In this document: in pieces, positions 1-18,949 of the stretch
Layout of the letters: every line of letters begins with the position of its first letter
Numbering within the stretch: position 1 is the first letter of the stretch
NCBI RefSeq assembly: GCF_964340395.1
Contig: NC_135562.1
Span: forward strand, 11,734,543 to 11,798,542
Direction of reading: 5' to 3'
DNA length: 64,000 nt
DNA from: Glandiceps talaboti
Lineage: Eukaryota > Hemichordata > Enteropneusta > Spengelidae
Notes under the pieces: generated by a model
Databases searched by the model: none
Seen by the model: the letters and a program-made list of their open reading frames with translations, nothing else
Told to the model about the DNA's origin: nothing
Position numbers and translations under genes: made by a program

Positions 1-1135
1 CATGGTATCCTGGAGAGGCAAGGACAGTATACTTGAATTCCGATGACTATTATCCTCCAGGGAATGCAGAAGCATTGGTTGGTGACAATACAATTGAAAC
101 AGGTAGGGTGCCATTTCGAAAGTTACCTAAAAAAGCATGGACTCTATTTAATATAATGCTAGAAGATTCGCTGTTGTTTTTGCGCCACACTCCTGTGTGG
201 TGAAAATGATATCAATGTGACGTCAAAACCACGTCACAGTTTCATGTGTTTGTTTTCTTTCTTTACTCAGTTATTATAGTTTTTATGGTGGTAGTGTTCG
301 TGGTGTTGTTGCTGGCGATCGTCTGCACAATGTACAACATGAATAAAGATGATGAGAAGCAAAAGAAGAAGGCTGGTTACGACTCTATTCCATTGTCAGA
401 CATGGAATCTGGCACCCGCAAACCTCAACACGGTAGGAACATACAAAATAAGAAATAATGCTAGCCGTGCAAGATTTCGCCATACTACCATTAGACTACT
501 AATTATATTGTACATGAATCAAATGTTTAAGAATGTGCTTGAAAAAAAATGAAAATGCATTCAAAATTGAATACATGACCTTTTTTGGCGGGAAAAATTA
601 CGTCATCGTTAAAGTCTTTTGGCGGGAAAATATGTCATTGCCAAATTATTTTGGCGGTTAAATATAGATGGCTACGATAGTAGTTTTGGCGGGAAAACTA
701 CACAGCTCTGATGATGCCATCAACGTAACATTGACGGCATATAGTGAATATTTTAATCTACACAGATGGGTGTTATGCATTTCGGACTATGAATATTTTG
801 TTTGATTATTTTATTTTAGAAATAAATTTCTACTCACCGACTGGTAGAGACCCTGGATATAAACGACACGTAGATGAACCGGTAGAGGAGAAGAAAGTAG
901 TCGTCCCACCACCTAAACCTCCACATATATACAGACCTGACACAGAGGAAGATGATGACGATTTACCTGTAAAGGTAATTTATTAAAATTATAATTACAT
1001 CTAAAAAATGTCATTTTATTGTTATAGGAAAAGGAATATTTTTTTCTTTCCCATAACATGGCTTCAGAAAATATGGTAGTATGTATGTACTTCCCACACC
1101 CCCTATTTTTGTTGTTGTTGTTGTTGTTGTTGTTT

Positions 1136-1170
<35 letters not shown>

Positions 1171-1984
1171 GAAAAATTGCATCTTATTTGTATAGGACAA
1201 AGCAACAGTTAGGCAACATAAACAAATTTCTTTCCGATAACATGACTTCAGAAAATAGCCTAGGGTCGGTCGTAATTTCCTTTTTTTCAAGTTTTTTTTC
1301 CTTTTTTTTAAGTTTTGTTTTTAAAATAATGCTTCGACGAAAGACATGATACTCGTTGTTCAGAATATTACTATGATAGTTTAATGAGGTGTAAAGAAGT
1401 AAATTAAGACATTTATATGTTAAGTAGACAAACACAATATTTATATGCAGACTACAATGTTATACATTTAGCTTCTAGTCTGAAAAAGACCTGGTTTCTC
1501 TGGAATAAGATTTAAAAAATTGACCGAAGATACTTTAATTGGAAAAAAAAACACTTATTCATTTAGCCTTAAAACATTCATGGCATTATAAATATTCTTG
1601 AATTTATTAAAAATATATGAAATTTGAATACACGACTTTTTGTTCTGATTTTTAGGAACCGATTACAATTGAGACAGATTCAGAATCAGAGGATGAACCA
1701 CTTCGTAGACCAATACAAGCTCCAGTAAGTACCAGGAGATGTGTCGACTTTAGTGTTGCATTTGTTGTAAAAATTGATTTACAAATCGTTCATCGATATA
1801 TTTTCTTTCAAACTCCCTCAATTATTCCATTGTTGTCTCAAAAATGCAATACTGTTTAAGGCATGCCACAGAAGAGAGGAAAATAGTAACTTGAAAAAGC
1901 AAAACAAAAAACGAAACAAACAAACATAAACGGTATGGGCCTTGTCATGGGAAAACATGAAAAGAAAGCATTGCCATGTGTTTG

Positions 1985-2048
<64 letters not shown>

Positions 2049-4982
2049 ATATGTCTGTCTGTCTCCACATGTATGTATGTATGTATGTATGTATGTATGT
2101 ATGCATGTATGTATGTATTTATTTACGGACTGATTTATAAGTTCCATATGCATTTCTATGTATGTATGTATGTATGTATGTATGTATGTATGTATGTGTG
2201 TGTGTGTGTGTGTGTGTATGTGACGGTGTGTATGTAAAGTTAGAATGCGATCAATATATGTTATCGACTCATGATTCTCTTACAAATGTCTTTTTGAGGA
2301 CGTGTGAATTGTTTATCAACTGTACTCTTTTGATCCAAACACGCCAATGGTCATTGAGACAAGTTAAAAATGGCGAAAGTTCTTCTGACAACCACCAATA
2401 ACGATATACAATTTGATTTCATAGGATGAAGAAATGGAATGGGATCCAGTAGCTGACACCACTCTTGTTTCAGACACGCCTAAGCTATCGCCAACAACAC
2501 CAACAGAAGAACCTGACCCCGAAGATGCCGACACTAGCAAAGACGATGTCAAACAGGAAGTAGAAGAACACCCACCGCCACATGAAGAACCACTTAAAGT
2601 TAGTGAACCAGAACTAGAATGGGATGATAACGATATGTCTCCAAATGATGAACTACCACCACATGAAAGACTTGTTTCCTTTGAAGAACCACAAGGAAGC
2701 GATGAACCACAACCCATCACTGAAGAGCCGATACTTGTTGCACTAGAAGATCCCGTCACAGGTGATTATGGAATCCCTCCATGCCAGCGAAAAAATCTGA
2801 AAGTCAGATGATCGTATTGTGTTGTGTCCCCTCTGCCCCTTTTCTTTACTCTAAAAGTCAATTGAAAGACGTCAGAGAATACTTATGCAAGTGAAATCGA
2901 AGATGAATATTATCTATCACTGTATTAGTTAAATTCTTACACTTTTCAGCTTGAAATATTTTCCGACCTGCTGCCGTAAACGACTTTCTTAACAATATTC
3001 TCTAGCTTGTTTCTCAGTGCTAATGTGATACACTTAAAAGATTAGCAGATTTTGCCTATCATGCCGTGAAAATTACGTATTCAACGTCATAATACATTAT
3101 AATATTTCTTTGTAATTTTCTCTTTAGATTTTTACCATCCTGTCATATTTGACAATTATCTGTTCATGTAGTAATGGCGGATAACCTTGAATTGTGAAAT
3201 ACACACACCAACAACAAATCAAATATGGCTTATTCATTTATTTGATTTTCTTTTTGCTTCTTTTTGTGTATCGTCTTTTCTCCCCCGCCCCCCTTTAGAA
3301 ACAACTCCACTTTTCATCAAAGAAGACGAGGACGAGGATGGAGAACCATCTCCAGTCGTGCAACCCAAAAGTAAGGAAGTGACGTATGAACCTTTAGAGA
3401 ACGAGCCTGACTCAGCAGATGAAGTAGACCATGGCGTCATACCTACAGCGCCACCACAGAATGACGTTGAACACGTTCCTGAACCTGATGAAGAAATGGT
3501 ACATGCAGAGGTAGTGGACAGTGAGAGTTTACCTGTGGAGCACACAAGCAAGATAGCTGAGCTTAAAACTCAAGAGGGCGTGCCACACGATGTGAACCTT
3601 AATGATGTTAACCACCACATTCCTGCCAAAGAAGAGGATGAGGAACCCACCGAAGGTGACGTTACTTTACAATGTTATGCCATAGATTAATGTTATGGTT
3701 GTATTAGATGCATCTGGTTCCTCTATATCACGCCCTCTTGTGATTTGATACTGCATAAAATGTGTGAAGGAATTGATGATGGAGAAACAATCTGTAGCAT
3801 ACATGAACTGTGTATTAATAAACTATATAGTAAACTCTTCTATGAAATTCTTGTCTTCATCATAGACATTGACAAAAAAATGCCTTTCACTCACTGATAT
3901 AAATAGCATGGTTTATATAGCCAGTCTTGTATTGACAATCAATGAATGTCATTCTAAGTTATTGAGATATATTTTAACCTTACATAAAACTCTCTACCTG
4001 TCTTTGACTATGGGGAATCATTATATAAAACATATGTTGTACAAGTATTTTAGGAACACACAGATGTATATCAGAATGTGGGAAGTAGATAATAATAAGT
4101 TACACTGAAAAGGAAAAATATAAAAAAAAGTGCTAGTGCTTGAAATAAACATCCTCATAATGTGAGGCCACTCCAGGGACTTTTCCCTGTGAGGCTTACA
4201 CTATGCTGGTTTACTGATTCTCCGTACACATAGTGTTGTCTAATGTTTGTTTTAGGGTGTTTAGTGCACTGTTTTCACAGTCATCTGAAGGCAATGGGTA
4301 TTTTGTAACAATATGGCGCCCTACGCCTTAAAAAACCTACTCCCATGAAAAAAAAGCTACTGCCATGGTAAATAAACTACTCCCATGGAAAATAAAACTA
4401 CTCCCAAGGTAAAAAAAAACAAAACTACTTCTATGTCCTCGTTAAGCTTCCATAATATTCGAATAACGTGGGCCTGTTGGTAGCATAACACTGACCATCA
4501 CAGTTATTTACTTGTTGTTTGTTTACGAATTTTAAAAAAACTACTCTGTTGTTGACATTAATAGATGGAATGCCAGGTGAACTCGTGGACACTCCAGAAA
4601 ATCTACAAGATCCATCAACACCACAAAGGAAAAAGAAAAAGAAGAGGTAAGCAAATATTTGTGAAATTGTGTTTCCACAGGACAATTGACATAGATAATA
4701 TACATGTCAGACGTCCTATGATCAGAGAGCATGCATTACTGGTAACCATGGTGATATTTACCATGATCAAAATTATGCACATAGAATCATGCTTGTGGTG
4801 ATATTATTCACCATAATACTACTGACATTTGCACTTACTTATTCTATTTGTTCATATTAGGGCCTGAGGCTGTAGTAGTATTTGTGAATTAAAGTTGGCT
4901 CTTTTAAAATATTCGTTCTCTCTTTTTCAGGTCAAGTCGTCGTGGTTCATCAACTTCGGGACAAAGTCAAACTTTCTCATGA
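1..4982 (+). CDS. 3' part of an unrecognised single-pass membrane protein with a long acidic proline-rich cytoplasmic tail (partial, 5' end outside window)
   Basis: I do not recognise this gene. Eight exons fit with matching phases: 1-102, 271-432, 820-974, 1656-1724, 2425-2761, 3299-3655, 4565-4646 and 4931-4982 (stop 4980-4982). Together they give 437 residues with no internal stop. The first exon is extracellular-like, with a [20 protein letters not shown] stretch. The second encodes a hydrophobic helix ([19 protein letters not shown]) followed by Lys-rich stop-transfer residues. The remaining roughly 380 residues form a cytoplasmic tail very rich in Glu, Asp and Pro, with PPPKPP and repeated PPHE-type segments that could bind SH3 or WW domains. 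It ends in a basic patch ([15 protein letters not shown]). The tail is probably disordered. Which ectodomain family it belongs to cannot be told from the few residues left of the helix. The exon structure is well supported; the function is unknown. Confidence 0.8.
583..697 (+). promoter_or_regulatory. cluster of four E2F-consensus-like sites in an intron
   Basis: The 14-mer TTTTGGCGGGAAAA occurs exactly at 583-596, 617-630 and 684-697, with a variant at 649-662 (TTTTGGCGGTTAAA). It matches the textbook E2F consensus on both half-sites. Spacing is 32-35 bp, and TACGTCAT-like bases lie between the first two. The cluster could be a minisatellite instead, because the spacing is regular, but the spacers differ in sequence. 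Confidence 0.35.
1111..1170. repeat. (GTT)n microsatellite
   Basis: An almost pure GTT/TTG trinucleotide run within intron 3 of the partial membrane-protein gene, broken once by TTTTT. Confidence 0.95.
1985..2234. repeat. compound (TG)n/(TATG)n microsatellite
   Basis: A TG run (about 1985-2036), TGTC units, TATG units (about 2068-2117), then a second TATG/TG run (about 2157-2220), all in intron 4 of the membrane-protein gene. It produces long meaningless Cys/Val/Tyr/Met open frames. Confidence 0.95.
3656..3822 (+). other. possible alternative 3' end of the membrane-protein gene (exon 6 read-through plus poly(A) signal)
   Basis: If the donor at 3656 is not used, the frame of exon 6 runs on for 11 codons to a stop at 3688-3690. 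An AATAAA hexamer follows at 3817-3822. This would give a shorter tail that lacks the basic C-terminal patch encoded by the last two exons. The ORF extension and hexamer are seen; their use is inferred. Confidence 0.35.
4327..4440. repeat. short tandem repeat, unit about 22-25 bp
   Basis: Five degenerate units with the core AAACTACTCCCATGG followed by A-rich bases, in intron 6 of the membrane-protein gene. Confidence 0.7.
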
Positions 4983-5640
4983 TCGTTTCTCTCTCCCCAT
5001 CAGTAGAACATGATATCCACAATCTAGCATAGACAGTATCTATTCACTTGCTTATATTTCAAACTAGGACTTAGAAGAAACTTGTATTTTCTCCAGGAAC
5101 ATATCTGTTAGAAAGGAGCTGAGACCCATCCAAGAAATGTTAATTAGAAGGTGGAATTTGACCTCATCGACGCAAAAATATCATGTACCGAAATAACTAC
5201 AATCAAATGTTAGAATAGCAAATAACAATGATGGACAATTACCTTTTTTCCAAGGAGATGTATTTCTGTGAACCAAACCACAATTACAAAGTTATTTATC
5301 CAGACTGCCTTCCTGAAAGTCGCCCCAGTATCATTTTTACACGAACGATTCCCTTGTCATCACTATACGTGTGCTGTATCCTGAGATAATTTTCCACTGG
5401 CAAGTGTGTTTTCCCTTCAATAACCTTACTTTATCATGCTGCTGCATGCCGGGTATAAACTGTTACAGACGTAACCATGTTTTTTTGATGTTCCAACCAT
5501 GTTGAATATTTCTCGCATTCAAATTATTGCATTTTTGTTTTTAGCAAATGTATCCACATGTCTGCAACGTGCATGTTTTGGTGAACTTCTGGTTTCTATT
5601 TAGTGTTAATGCTGCCAAAATGGCTGTTTTTGTAATTATG

Positions 5641-5763
5641 TAGTAGTCTAGACTGTAAGATATGTCGTGTCGTTCCGCCCTCACCGGCCTCCTCTCAGGA
5701 GGATGGGTTGACCGACGTATGAGGGCGCACCGTCACGGCGTACCTTAAAGACGAGTAGTAGTC
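5641..5763 (+). mobile_element. palindromic MITE-like element, family A
   Basis: About 110 bp with inverted ends: left GACTGTAAGATATGTCGTG, right CACGGCGTACCTTAAAGAC, and CGCCCTCA/TGAGGGCG inner arms. It is homologous to the copies at 18950, 48912 and 57291. Confidence 0.75.
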
Positions 5764-6569
5764 ATGAGATATTTAGAAAGTTGTAAGAAATATGTTGACT
5801 CCCAGATCTTTCACATTTATGATGTGCTGCTGTTATTGAATCAATTCATTTTTTTGTGTTTTGTCAGAAGCTACTTGTTGTGAATATTATTGCTTCTTAA
5901 GTGTTGTACCTGAAATAGAGAGACAAAACATATGCACAGCCTGGACGCCATCTTGGATTCCCAAAATTGTCATGTATCAAAGAATAAGGCTATGTAAATT
6001 GTCTTATTGTGAAATGTTTATTTCATAAACTCGAGGGAATTTTAACATGTAATGGCTGACAGTGTCAACCAACTCCCAAAAAATAAAATAAGACCCCAAA
6101 ACAAATAAAAAAAAATAAAAAGAAAAAGAAACAACAAACAAACAAACAAATTTGGCTGGAGAAATCCAATATGGCTGCCAACTGTAATCACGCCTACAAT
6201 TTGGAAGGATGGGCGTAGAGGAATACTAGTAGATAGATGTTCGCTGTCGTATTTTGGTGCTTTTTTGAGGTTCGTCTCAGTCTGTGTTTTTCGTGCCTTG
6301 AAAGTTTTGAAGATCTCACATTGAAGGAAGTGCAAATCTGATTATTATTAGAAATAGTTGGTGTTATTTTTTGAAAAAGTCCCAAATCTTATATCAAAAA
6401 TATAAAACCGAGGAATTTCCTATAAAAGTATTGTTAATTTTTTGTCAGATTGAAAACATATATAACTTGTAAATTATATTTTAATAAATAAATAAATAAA
6501 TAAATATTGAAAGGTTAAATCATATACTTAATGGTTGTCAATGTAAGTTAATATCTATTTGTTGATTCT

Positions 6570-6573
6570 CTAT

Positions 6574-6633
<60 letters not shown>

Positions 6634-6634
6634 A

Positions 6635-6673
<39 letters not shown>

Positions 6674-6674
6674 A

Positions 6675-6743
<69 letters not shown>

Positions 6744-6803
6744 CTATATGTCTGTCTATCTGTCTGTTCTATCTCTGTCCATCTATTTATCTGGTCTATG
6801 ATA

Positions 6804-6842
<39 letters not shown>

Positions 6843-7071
6843 TATATATCCATCCATCTATCTACCTATCTATCTATCTCTATGTATGTATGTATGTATG
6901 TATGTATGTATGTATGTATGTATGTATGTATGTATGTATGTATGTATGTATGTATGTATGTATGTATGTTCTATCTCTGTCCATCTATTTATCTGTCTAT
7001 ATATATATGTCTATCTATATATATCTATATGTCTATCTAATAATTTGAATATACAATTTACCGATTTAAAT

Positions 7072-7157
<86 letters not shown>

Positions 7158-7160
7158 TTG
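6570..7160. repeat. block of four microsatellites: (TCTA)n, (TA)n, (TATG)n, (TA)n
   Basis: TCTA units run from about 6575 to 6742, TA from about 6806 to 6840, TATG from about 6882 to 6968 and TA from about 7067 to 7152, separated by short variant spacers. The block lies between genes. Confidence 0.95.
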
Positions 7161-7424
7161 ATTTATATATTTGTTAACTACATATCTATTCATTTGTTTA
7201 TTTGCTCATTTACTCAATTCCTATATTACGAAAACCTTGGCTGGACAACCAAAGAAAAACAAATCATTTGAAAGGTAAACAAAATGTAGGAAAAAGACGA
7301 GAATTATATCGATCAATGGAGATGATCAAAGTATTTCGCTGTTATCTGCTTTGAATACTGGGCGAAATGTATCAAATTGCTTTTCGAAGTTTTAAATTTT
7401 GCTGCACACATACGTAAATAATTT

Positions 7425-7590
7425 ACATCTTCCCTCAAGGGGGCGGGCTTCAATAAAATGTACATTCAGTCTCTCATTACACCATCTTCCCGCACTTGAG
7501 CGAGCTTCGATATACATCACCATTGATCGGTCCCATTACATAATCTTCCCGCAAGGGGTCGGGCTTCCGATACATGTATAAGGTACATCA
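7425..7590. repeat. minisatellite, unit about 65-70 bp, about 2.5 copies
   Basis: Three successive segments share the core ATCTTCCCGCAAGGGG / CGGGCTTC followed by a GATACAT and CAGTCTCCCATTACA-type stretch. The copies are degenerate. Confidence 0.7.
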
Positions 7591-8272
7591 GTCTCCCATG
7601 TCCAAGAGTGGAAACGCAACTTAGAATAATATGGAATTGTTTGGAGTACATGAACGTAATCAGTATTTCGGTATGGACAGTAATTTAAAGGAAGAGATCT
7701 TAAAAAAATACTTTTACACGAATCTTGTCAAATTAACCTACAGGTATACGACCAAGCAATATAGTTTAGGGTCGCCTTATGTTGCAGCTAGTACAGAAAC
7801 TCCCACAACAAATTTTCAAAGAACAACGTCACTCACTGAGGACATGTCGACACTGTGCATGGGAGGAGGATGTTTGCCATCCTTGAATTTCCCCCAAACC
7901 TAACAGGCAGATAGGGGGAAGAACACAGTCGGAAAAAAAAAAAAACATTTTTTTTTAATTTTTCTAGATTTGTTGATCCATTTTCTGTTTTTATCTAAAT
8001 CTACTACATTGGTGAAATATATATATCAATGTCCGAAGTTTGATTATATTTAAACTATTTAGGAATATGTGTAGTTACATACTCTGAATATATTTGGACG
8101 GTCTTTTCATTACAATATTAAATACGGCCTTCCACGGACGGCGATGAAATAATTTAATTGATGGTGCGTTGTCCTTTTCCATCACCATACGTCATTATAC
8201 TGTCAAGCAGTGGATGACGGTGACTTTCACATAAAGAAAATAACTCTACCGCGTTGTGTGATCGCAGTCCAA

Positions 8273-8374
8273 GTTACCCAGACTCTCGCCGCTGAGGTTC
8301 TTCTATACCGGCGCCACCCAGACGCTTGTGGAGGTCTCGTAGGCAGAGCCCCCAGCGGCGAGAGTCCGGATAAC
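8273..8374. mobile_element. foldback/MITE-like element, family G
   Basis: The ends GTTACCCAGACTCTCGCCGC (8273-) and GCGGCGAGAGTCCGGATAAC (ending 8374) are near-perfect inverted repeats of 22 bp around an approximately 58-bp centre. Degenerate relatives occur at 17380-17430 and 29246-29300. Confidence 0.7.
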
Positions 8375-9671
8375 AGAGACTAGTTCGATGGTTGAGTGAC
8401 GATCGCGGTTCGTATAGTACGACATATAATCTAATAGGTATATACAGACCCAAGAGATTACGTTTTTCTTAGATAGATGCAAATGAGATGAGAGGACGTA
8501 ACCGTAACGTATTTTTTCGTTTAATTTAATTAGCATATATTCTTTTGCCTTTATTTTAGCATATATTATTTTGATGTAATGTCCCGCCATGTCATTTTGG
8601 GAGCTCGAACACATGATGGCGGGAAGGTTGAAATAATTAATGTCGATGTATACCCGAACTTGTGTGGTATGCACTGGTGACGGTATTCATTTGCATATTC
8701 GTAAATACCTAAAAACGTCATTATTTTGTATTATGGCCATCCTTGAATAGAATATTAGCCCACAAGTGCCTGTGCGTCAAAAGGTTGATTTTTCGATGTA
8801 CACTGATGGTAGAGGAATGGTAACATATATTCGTTAATTTATACAATTCCCAGAAGAATTAGGTTACAAAATAACGCTGAAGGGTCTAAAACGAGATTCA
8901 CTTTGCATTATTTTCGATTTTGCTTGATCTAAAATCTGACCCACTGTCCTTTACTAAATAAATCATAAGTCATTAATAGCCACAAAAAGTTGCATCCTAG
9001 GGAAAATGTATTTAACTTTCAGTTGTTAGGAAACTGTGATGGTCTAAAATAAGGTATTAATTTTTGGTCAAAGTGGGTCTAAAATTGGGCCTGGGGTTTG
9101 CAGCACTGGCCATACACCGACCCCTACCAGAGCTGGCTGGTACCACCCCGGGGCTTACAACAATTTGTAATGGTTCATGGGTCCATTCCCTTGATCTGAT
9201 ACATCAGAAGCTATTGACATCCAGTCATGCCAGCTACAATCAGCAGCACTATTAAATAATGTATGTGACGTTTTTATGTGTGGGCAACTGTGATTTCTTT
9301 GTTTGATGTAGACATGGTACTTGTTAATCGCAACCACCACGACTATAAATGACAGTTGTATCACAGAAGAAAAAGTAGCCCTGGCTTGCGAGGATAGGTT
9401 TCAAAAGCTAAGAATTTAAAAAAAGCGACGGTTATCTAATTTTAATTAATAGTTTTACGATAGGATTAGAATGCATGCACTCTGCACTCACATAAACTAT
9501 TCTATTGTATGTGTTACCAAAACGCCCCCCCCCCTCGTGAGCACGATTAGTGTACATACATGTACCATGCCTCACAGGATGTGGTCCGTATATGACATTT
9601 ACATTCTGATATTGTGGCATTCCAACGCTTTTCAAGCTTTTGTTTATTCCCCTATTCACTGACGTAACGCT

Positions 9672-9712
9672 GAGACTGTAAGATACGTCCTGTAGTTCAG
9701 CCCTATCAGGCA
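9672..9712 (+). mobile_element. truncated family A element
   Basis: It begins GAGACTGTAAGATACGTC as in the full family A copies, then diverges after about 40 bp. The right inverted end is not visible. Confidence 0.5.
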
Positions 9713-10442
9713 ATGATAGTGTGACACGAATGTCTGTATCTTACACACTACGGCGCTAGCGCTATCCGTGACAAGCACAAATTGAGAGAAATTTCACGTC
9801 TATTTTAAGCTTGCGAACACAGAGGTACGACTTTTCAAATTGTGAATTACTCTTCTCAAATGATTTCGTCCCCACATTTAGCGCGCCCCCAACGCCTGAC
9901 CCGGACATGTATCGTATTACAGAGTCTGATAGCCAAAACAGTGGAAATAATATTGAGATTAAACTTAAAGTTATTTTATTTTTCAGTGATAATCGGATAA
10001 ACTTTGATAAACACTACACTGAAAGATTTTCACTGTTGATGTTGCTTCCGCTACGATAGCGAGTTATGACACAAGTTTTTAAGTCTATATGTAAACTCAC
10101 TGTAGGTTGGCGTCAGGTCGGCCATCAGCCCAAAAGTGAACGTGGCATTATTACGTCACAGCTAACGTCTGTTCTAGACTACATGAAAACAAGAATCGTG
10201 TTCAGTTTCAAGCGACAAATATCTTCCAAATTACTGCACATGAAATGACCAGAATAGTATGCAGGTACGTATGATGTTCACATGTGTGTAATCTCAAAAT
10301 GTCGTCACAAGCAGGCAAGCAATTTATTTACCATTTAGCTGTATCGATATTACGAGTTCCTATCTACTGCACCAACCCTGTTATAATACGCATAGCCTGT
10401 TTACTGCTGTGTTGAGATACATCGATCGTTAGCTGGTCTAGG

Positions 10443-10676
10443 AGCATTCTCGTAAACCAGAGCAATCCGAATTCATTCTATTCCCTTTTTGTTATTGCTT
10501 CAACGACGTTGTCTTAGACCGTGCTGGTGCCGTAAAAGAGGCTATAGTCAAGTTTACGACTATAGCAGGTACAACATACATGACCATATAGACCCAACAC
10601 ACGACACTAGCACTGTGTGTAGTGCGTTTTGGGCCGTGCTGGTGCCGTAAAAGAGGCTGTGGTTTACGACGATGGT
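10443..10676. mobile_element. MITE-like element, family B (internally duplicated)
   Basis: The left end is GCATTCTCGTAAACCAGAGC and the right end GGCTGTGGTTTACGACGATG. An internal segment (GTGCTGGTGCCGTAAAAGAGG) occurs twice, near 10522 and 10636, showing an internal duplication or nested insertion. Other copies lie at 27807, 54842, 58504 and 59676. Confidence 0.7.
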
Positions 10677-11262
10677 CGAGAAGGTACAACCAGCTATACG
10701 ATGTATCTCAACAACGTAACGCAGTACACAGACTATATATTACGCAACAAATACTAAAATCTTACAACTGAGGTCTTATTTCACGTCGCAGTTTTCATCT
10801 ACTCACAGAAACAAGCAACAGGGATTCATAACAAAAATACACTAGCAAAAACAAATTCAAATAAGAATTTTTTTTTTTAAATTTAGACTTCTTTTAAAAG
10901 TAAGCATATTCAAGATCTGGCATTGATTTTTTTATTTATATATTTGTTTCCGACCTTCGTTATCGTTTGTAGCGGAGACAAAATAAGAGGGATTATAATG
11001 ATGGTGAGCGTCTGTCGAATCTTAATCTTCGAGGGTTTTTTTATTTTAAAAAATGAGTAGTATACTCCGAAAAAGAAAATCTCTAAACCTAATTGATAAG
11101 TTTAACAAATCAACACCTTTTTAGCAATCTGAGACAATCCCCAAAACATAAAAGTACATTATTCATATTCGTCACGTAGGTTTTCCCTGAACATTTTTAG
11201 TCTACGACTCAGACGGTAATAGTCGCTTACTACTAGTCAATCTTGGGCTACCTGGACCTAGC

Positions 11263-11516
11263 TAATAGGGAACTTGCAATCCAGACTGAGCATACTCAGA
11301 CGCAAAGGACTATGGGATTTTCTGTGGTTATCGTAATACCTAATCTGAAGCTACCGATAAAGTAAACCTCCCACAATGGTCAGGGAGACTATGAATTGAT
11401 CATTTGTGGCTAAAAACAATGTAACATTATTCTTTACAATACTATTTGATTAGTATGTATTATCACATTTCCCATGATACATCATTCAACATGGCGGGTT
11501 TGCAAGTTCCCTATTA
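11263..11516. mobile_element. MITE of about 254 bp, family C, copy 1
   Basis: The terminal inverted repeats are perfect: TAATAGGGAACTTGCAA at the left and TTGCAAGTTCCCTATTA at the right. The body is highly similar along its whole length to 42153-42407. No coding capacity is seen. Confidence 0.85.
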
Positions 11517-12247
11517 ACACGATAAAGCTTACTTTCTTTCACTTTGAAATATTAATATTTTTTTTACGTTTACAAAAACGTATTGAATCATGTCCTGATA
11601 ACTGTGACATGGCTAGCTCTCACTTGGCGTTTACATGTATAAAAATGGCATATAATATGGTGTACTTCTGTGGTATAATTTATTGGTCCATAATATATTT
11701 TTAGAAAAACACACACACCATAGTTCTTCTGATATGCTCAAAGTCAGCCTGGTCTTTACCGTCTATCTTCCTGTCAACCTTGGATTTTTTTTAAAAATCG
11801 AGTTTCAGTCAACATTATTAATTATCTCAACGGACGTGCCGCAAAAATGGGGCACCAGTTCGAGGTGGTGCCACCTTATTCACTTTGATAACTTAGCAAC
11901 TGTAAAATGTGTGTCTGTTGTTGACCTTTGACCTTCTGAATAAACATGGTGACGTATTATGTCAGTAATACGCGTTTAGGGAAGCTTGGAATGGCAGCCG
12001 CTAGCCTTCGCGTTTTGTGAGCTTTCACAGTCATTATCATGTTTGCTTTTAGGAATTAGCCTCACGGTGCGTATTTGAACGTGCAGGCCCCAAACAAGAA
12101 CCGTATTGTCAGACACAGAATACTTATCAAGCGGAGGTAAACAGTCGTGGTCGACATCTTGACAGTACAGGTGGTGGCAGTACTGATATTGATAACGGAA
12201 TACAGTTACTGTTACCTTGGTCGAAAACGTACAATGGTTCCTGTATA

Positions 12248-18488
<6,241 letters not shown>

Positions 18489-18949
18489 TTTATTCATCAA
18501 ATGAAAGTGCACAAACTTGCATACCATTTAACAAAAGTCTGTTGATACACGACAGTTTCCATGGTTACAATAATGAAATGATGGTATTCTTCATACCGTA
18601 CATGTGCTGTAAAACTAAAGCACTTAACTGCTTGCCAGCGCCGACACAAAAGTCCAACCAGTCCTCGTTAACCTCTGGGGGGAGAATATGTCGTCAAAAT
18701 GCCAGTATGTATATCTGGTACATTTACGAAATCCCTTTGCATTGCGGCGAGTAGGTTTGAGACATGGTCATTCAGTTAGGCCGATGGACTTTTAAATTTA
18801 GAACTATTTACTATTTTTTTAATATATTTTTTTTTATCTTAGGGTAAGAAACTAAATCTATACACGTAGTTCAACATAATTACGGAAATCCTGAAAAGAA
18901 ATTGACGACAAAATTTCAATATTGATGTTCATGTTATTCGATCTGATAT

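Larger units (their letters stand above)
4983..12247. other. intergenic region (3' flank of the membrane-protein gene to the oxidoreductase)
   Basis: No convincing coding exon was found. The first kilobase is probably 3' UTR of the upstream gene, with A/T-rich AATAAA runs near 6080 and 6483. The rest holds short inverted-repeat elements (about 5641, 8273, 9672, 10443, 11263), a 600-bp block of microsatellites (6570-7160) and a minisatellite (7425-7590). Scattered open frames of 60-90 codons have no protein-like features. Confidence 0.6.

Noticed and set aside
1935-2237. Long open frames rich in Cys/Val/Tyr/Met
   Set aside because: They are translations of TG and TATG microsatellites. The same holds for 23822-24319, 26898-27468, 37889-38323, 47217-47548 (part) and 60455-60806.
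7631-7903. 90-codon plus-strand open frame
   Set aside because: No known motif and no splice or promoter context. It sits among simple repeats.
8742-8773. Similarity of CATCCTTGAATAGAATATTA to 30721-30750
   Set aside because: Only about 30 bp is shared and no element ends are visible, so it was not raised to a repeat family.
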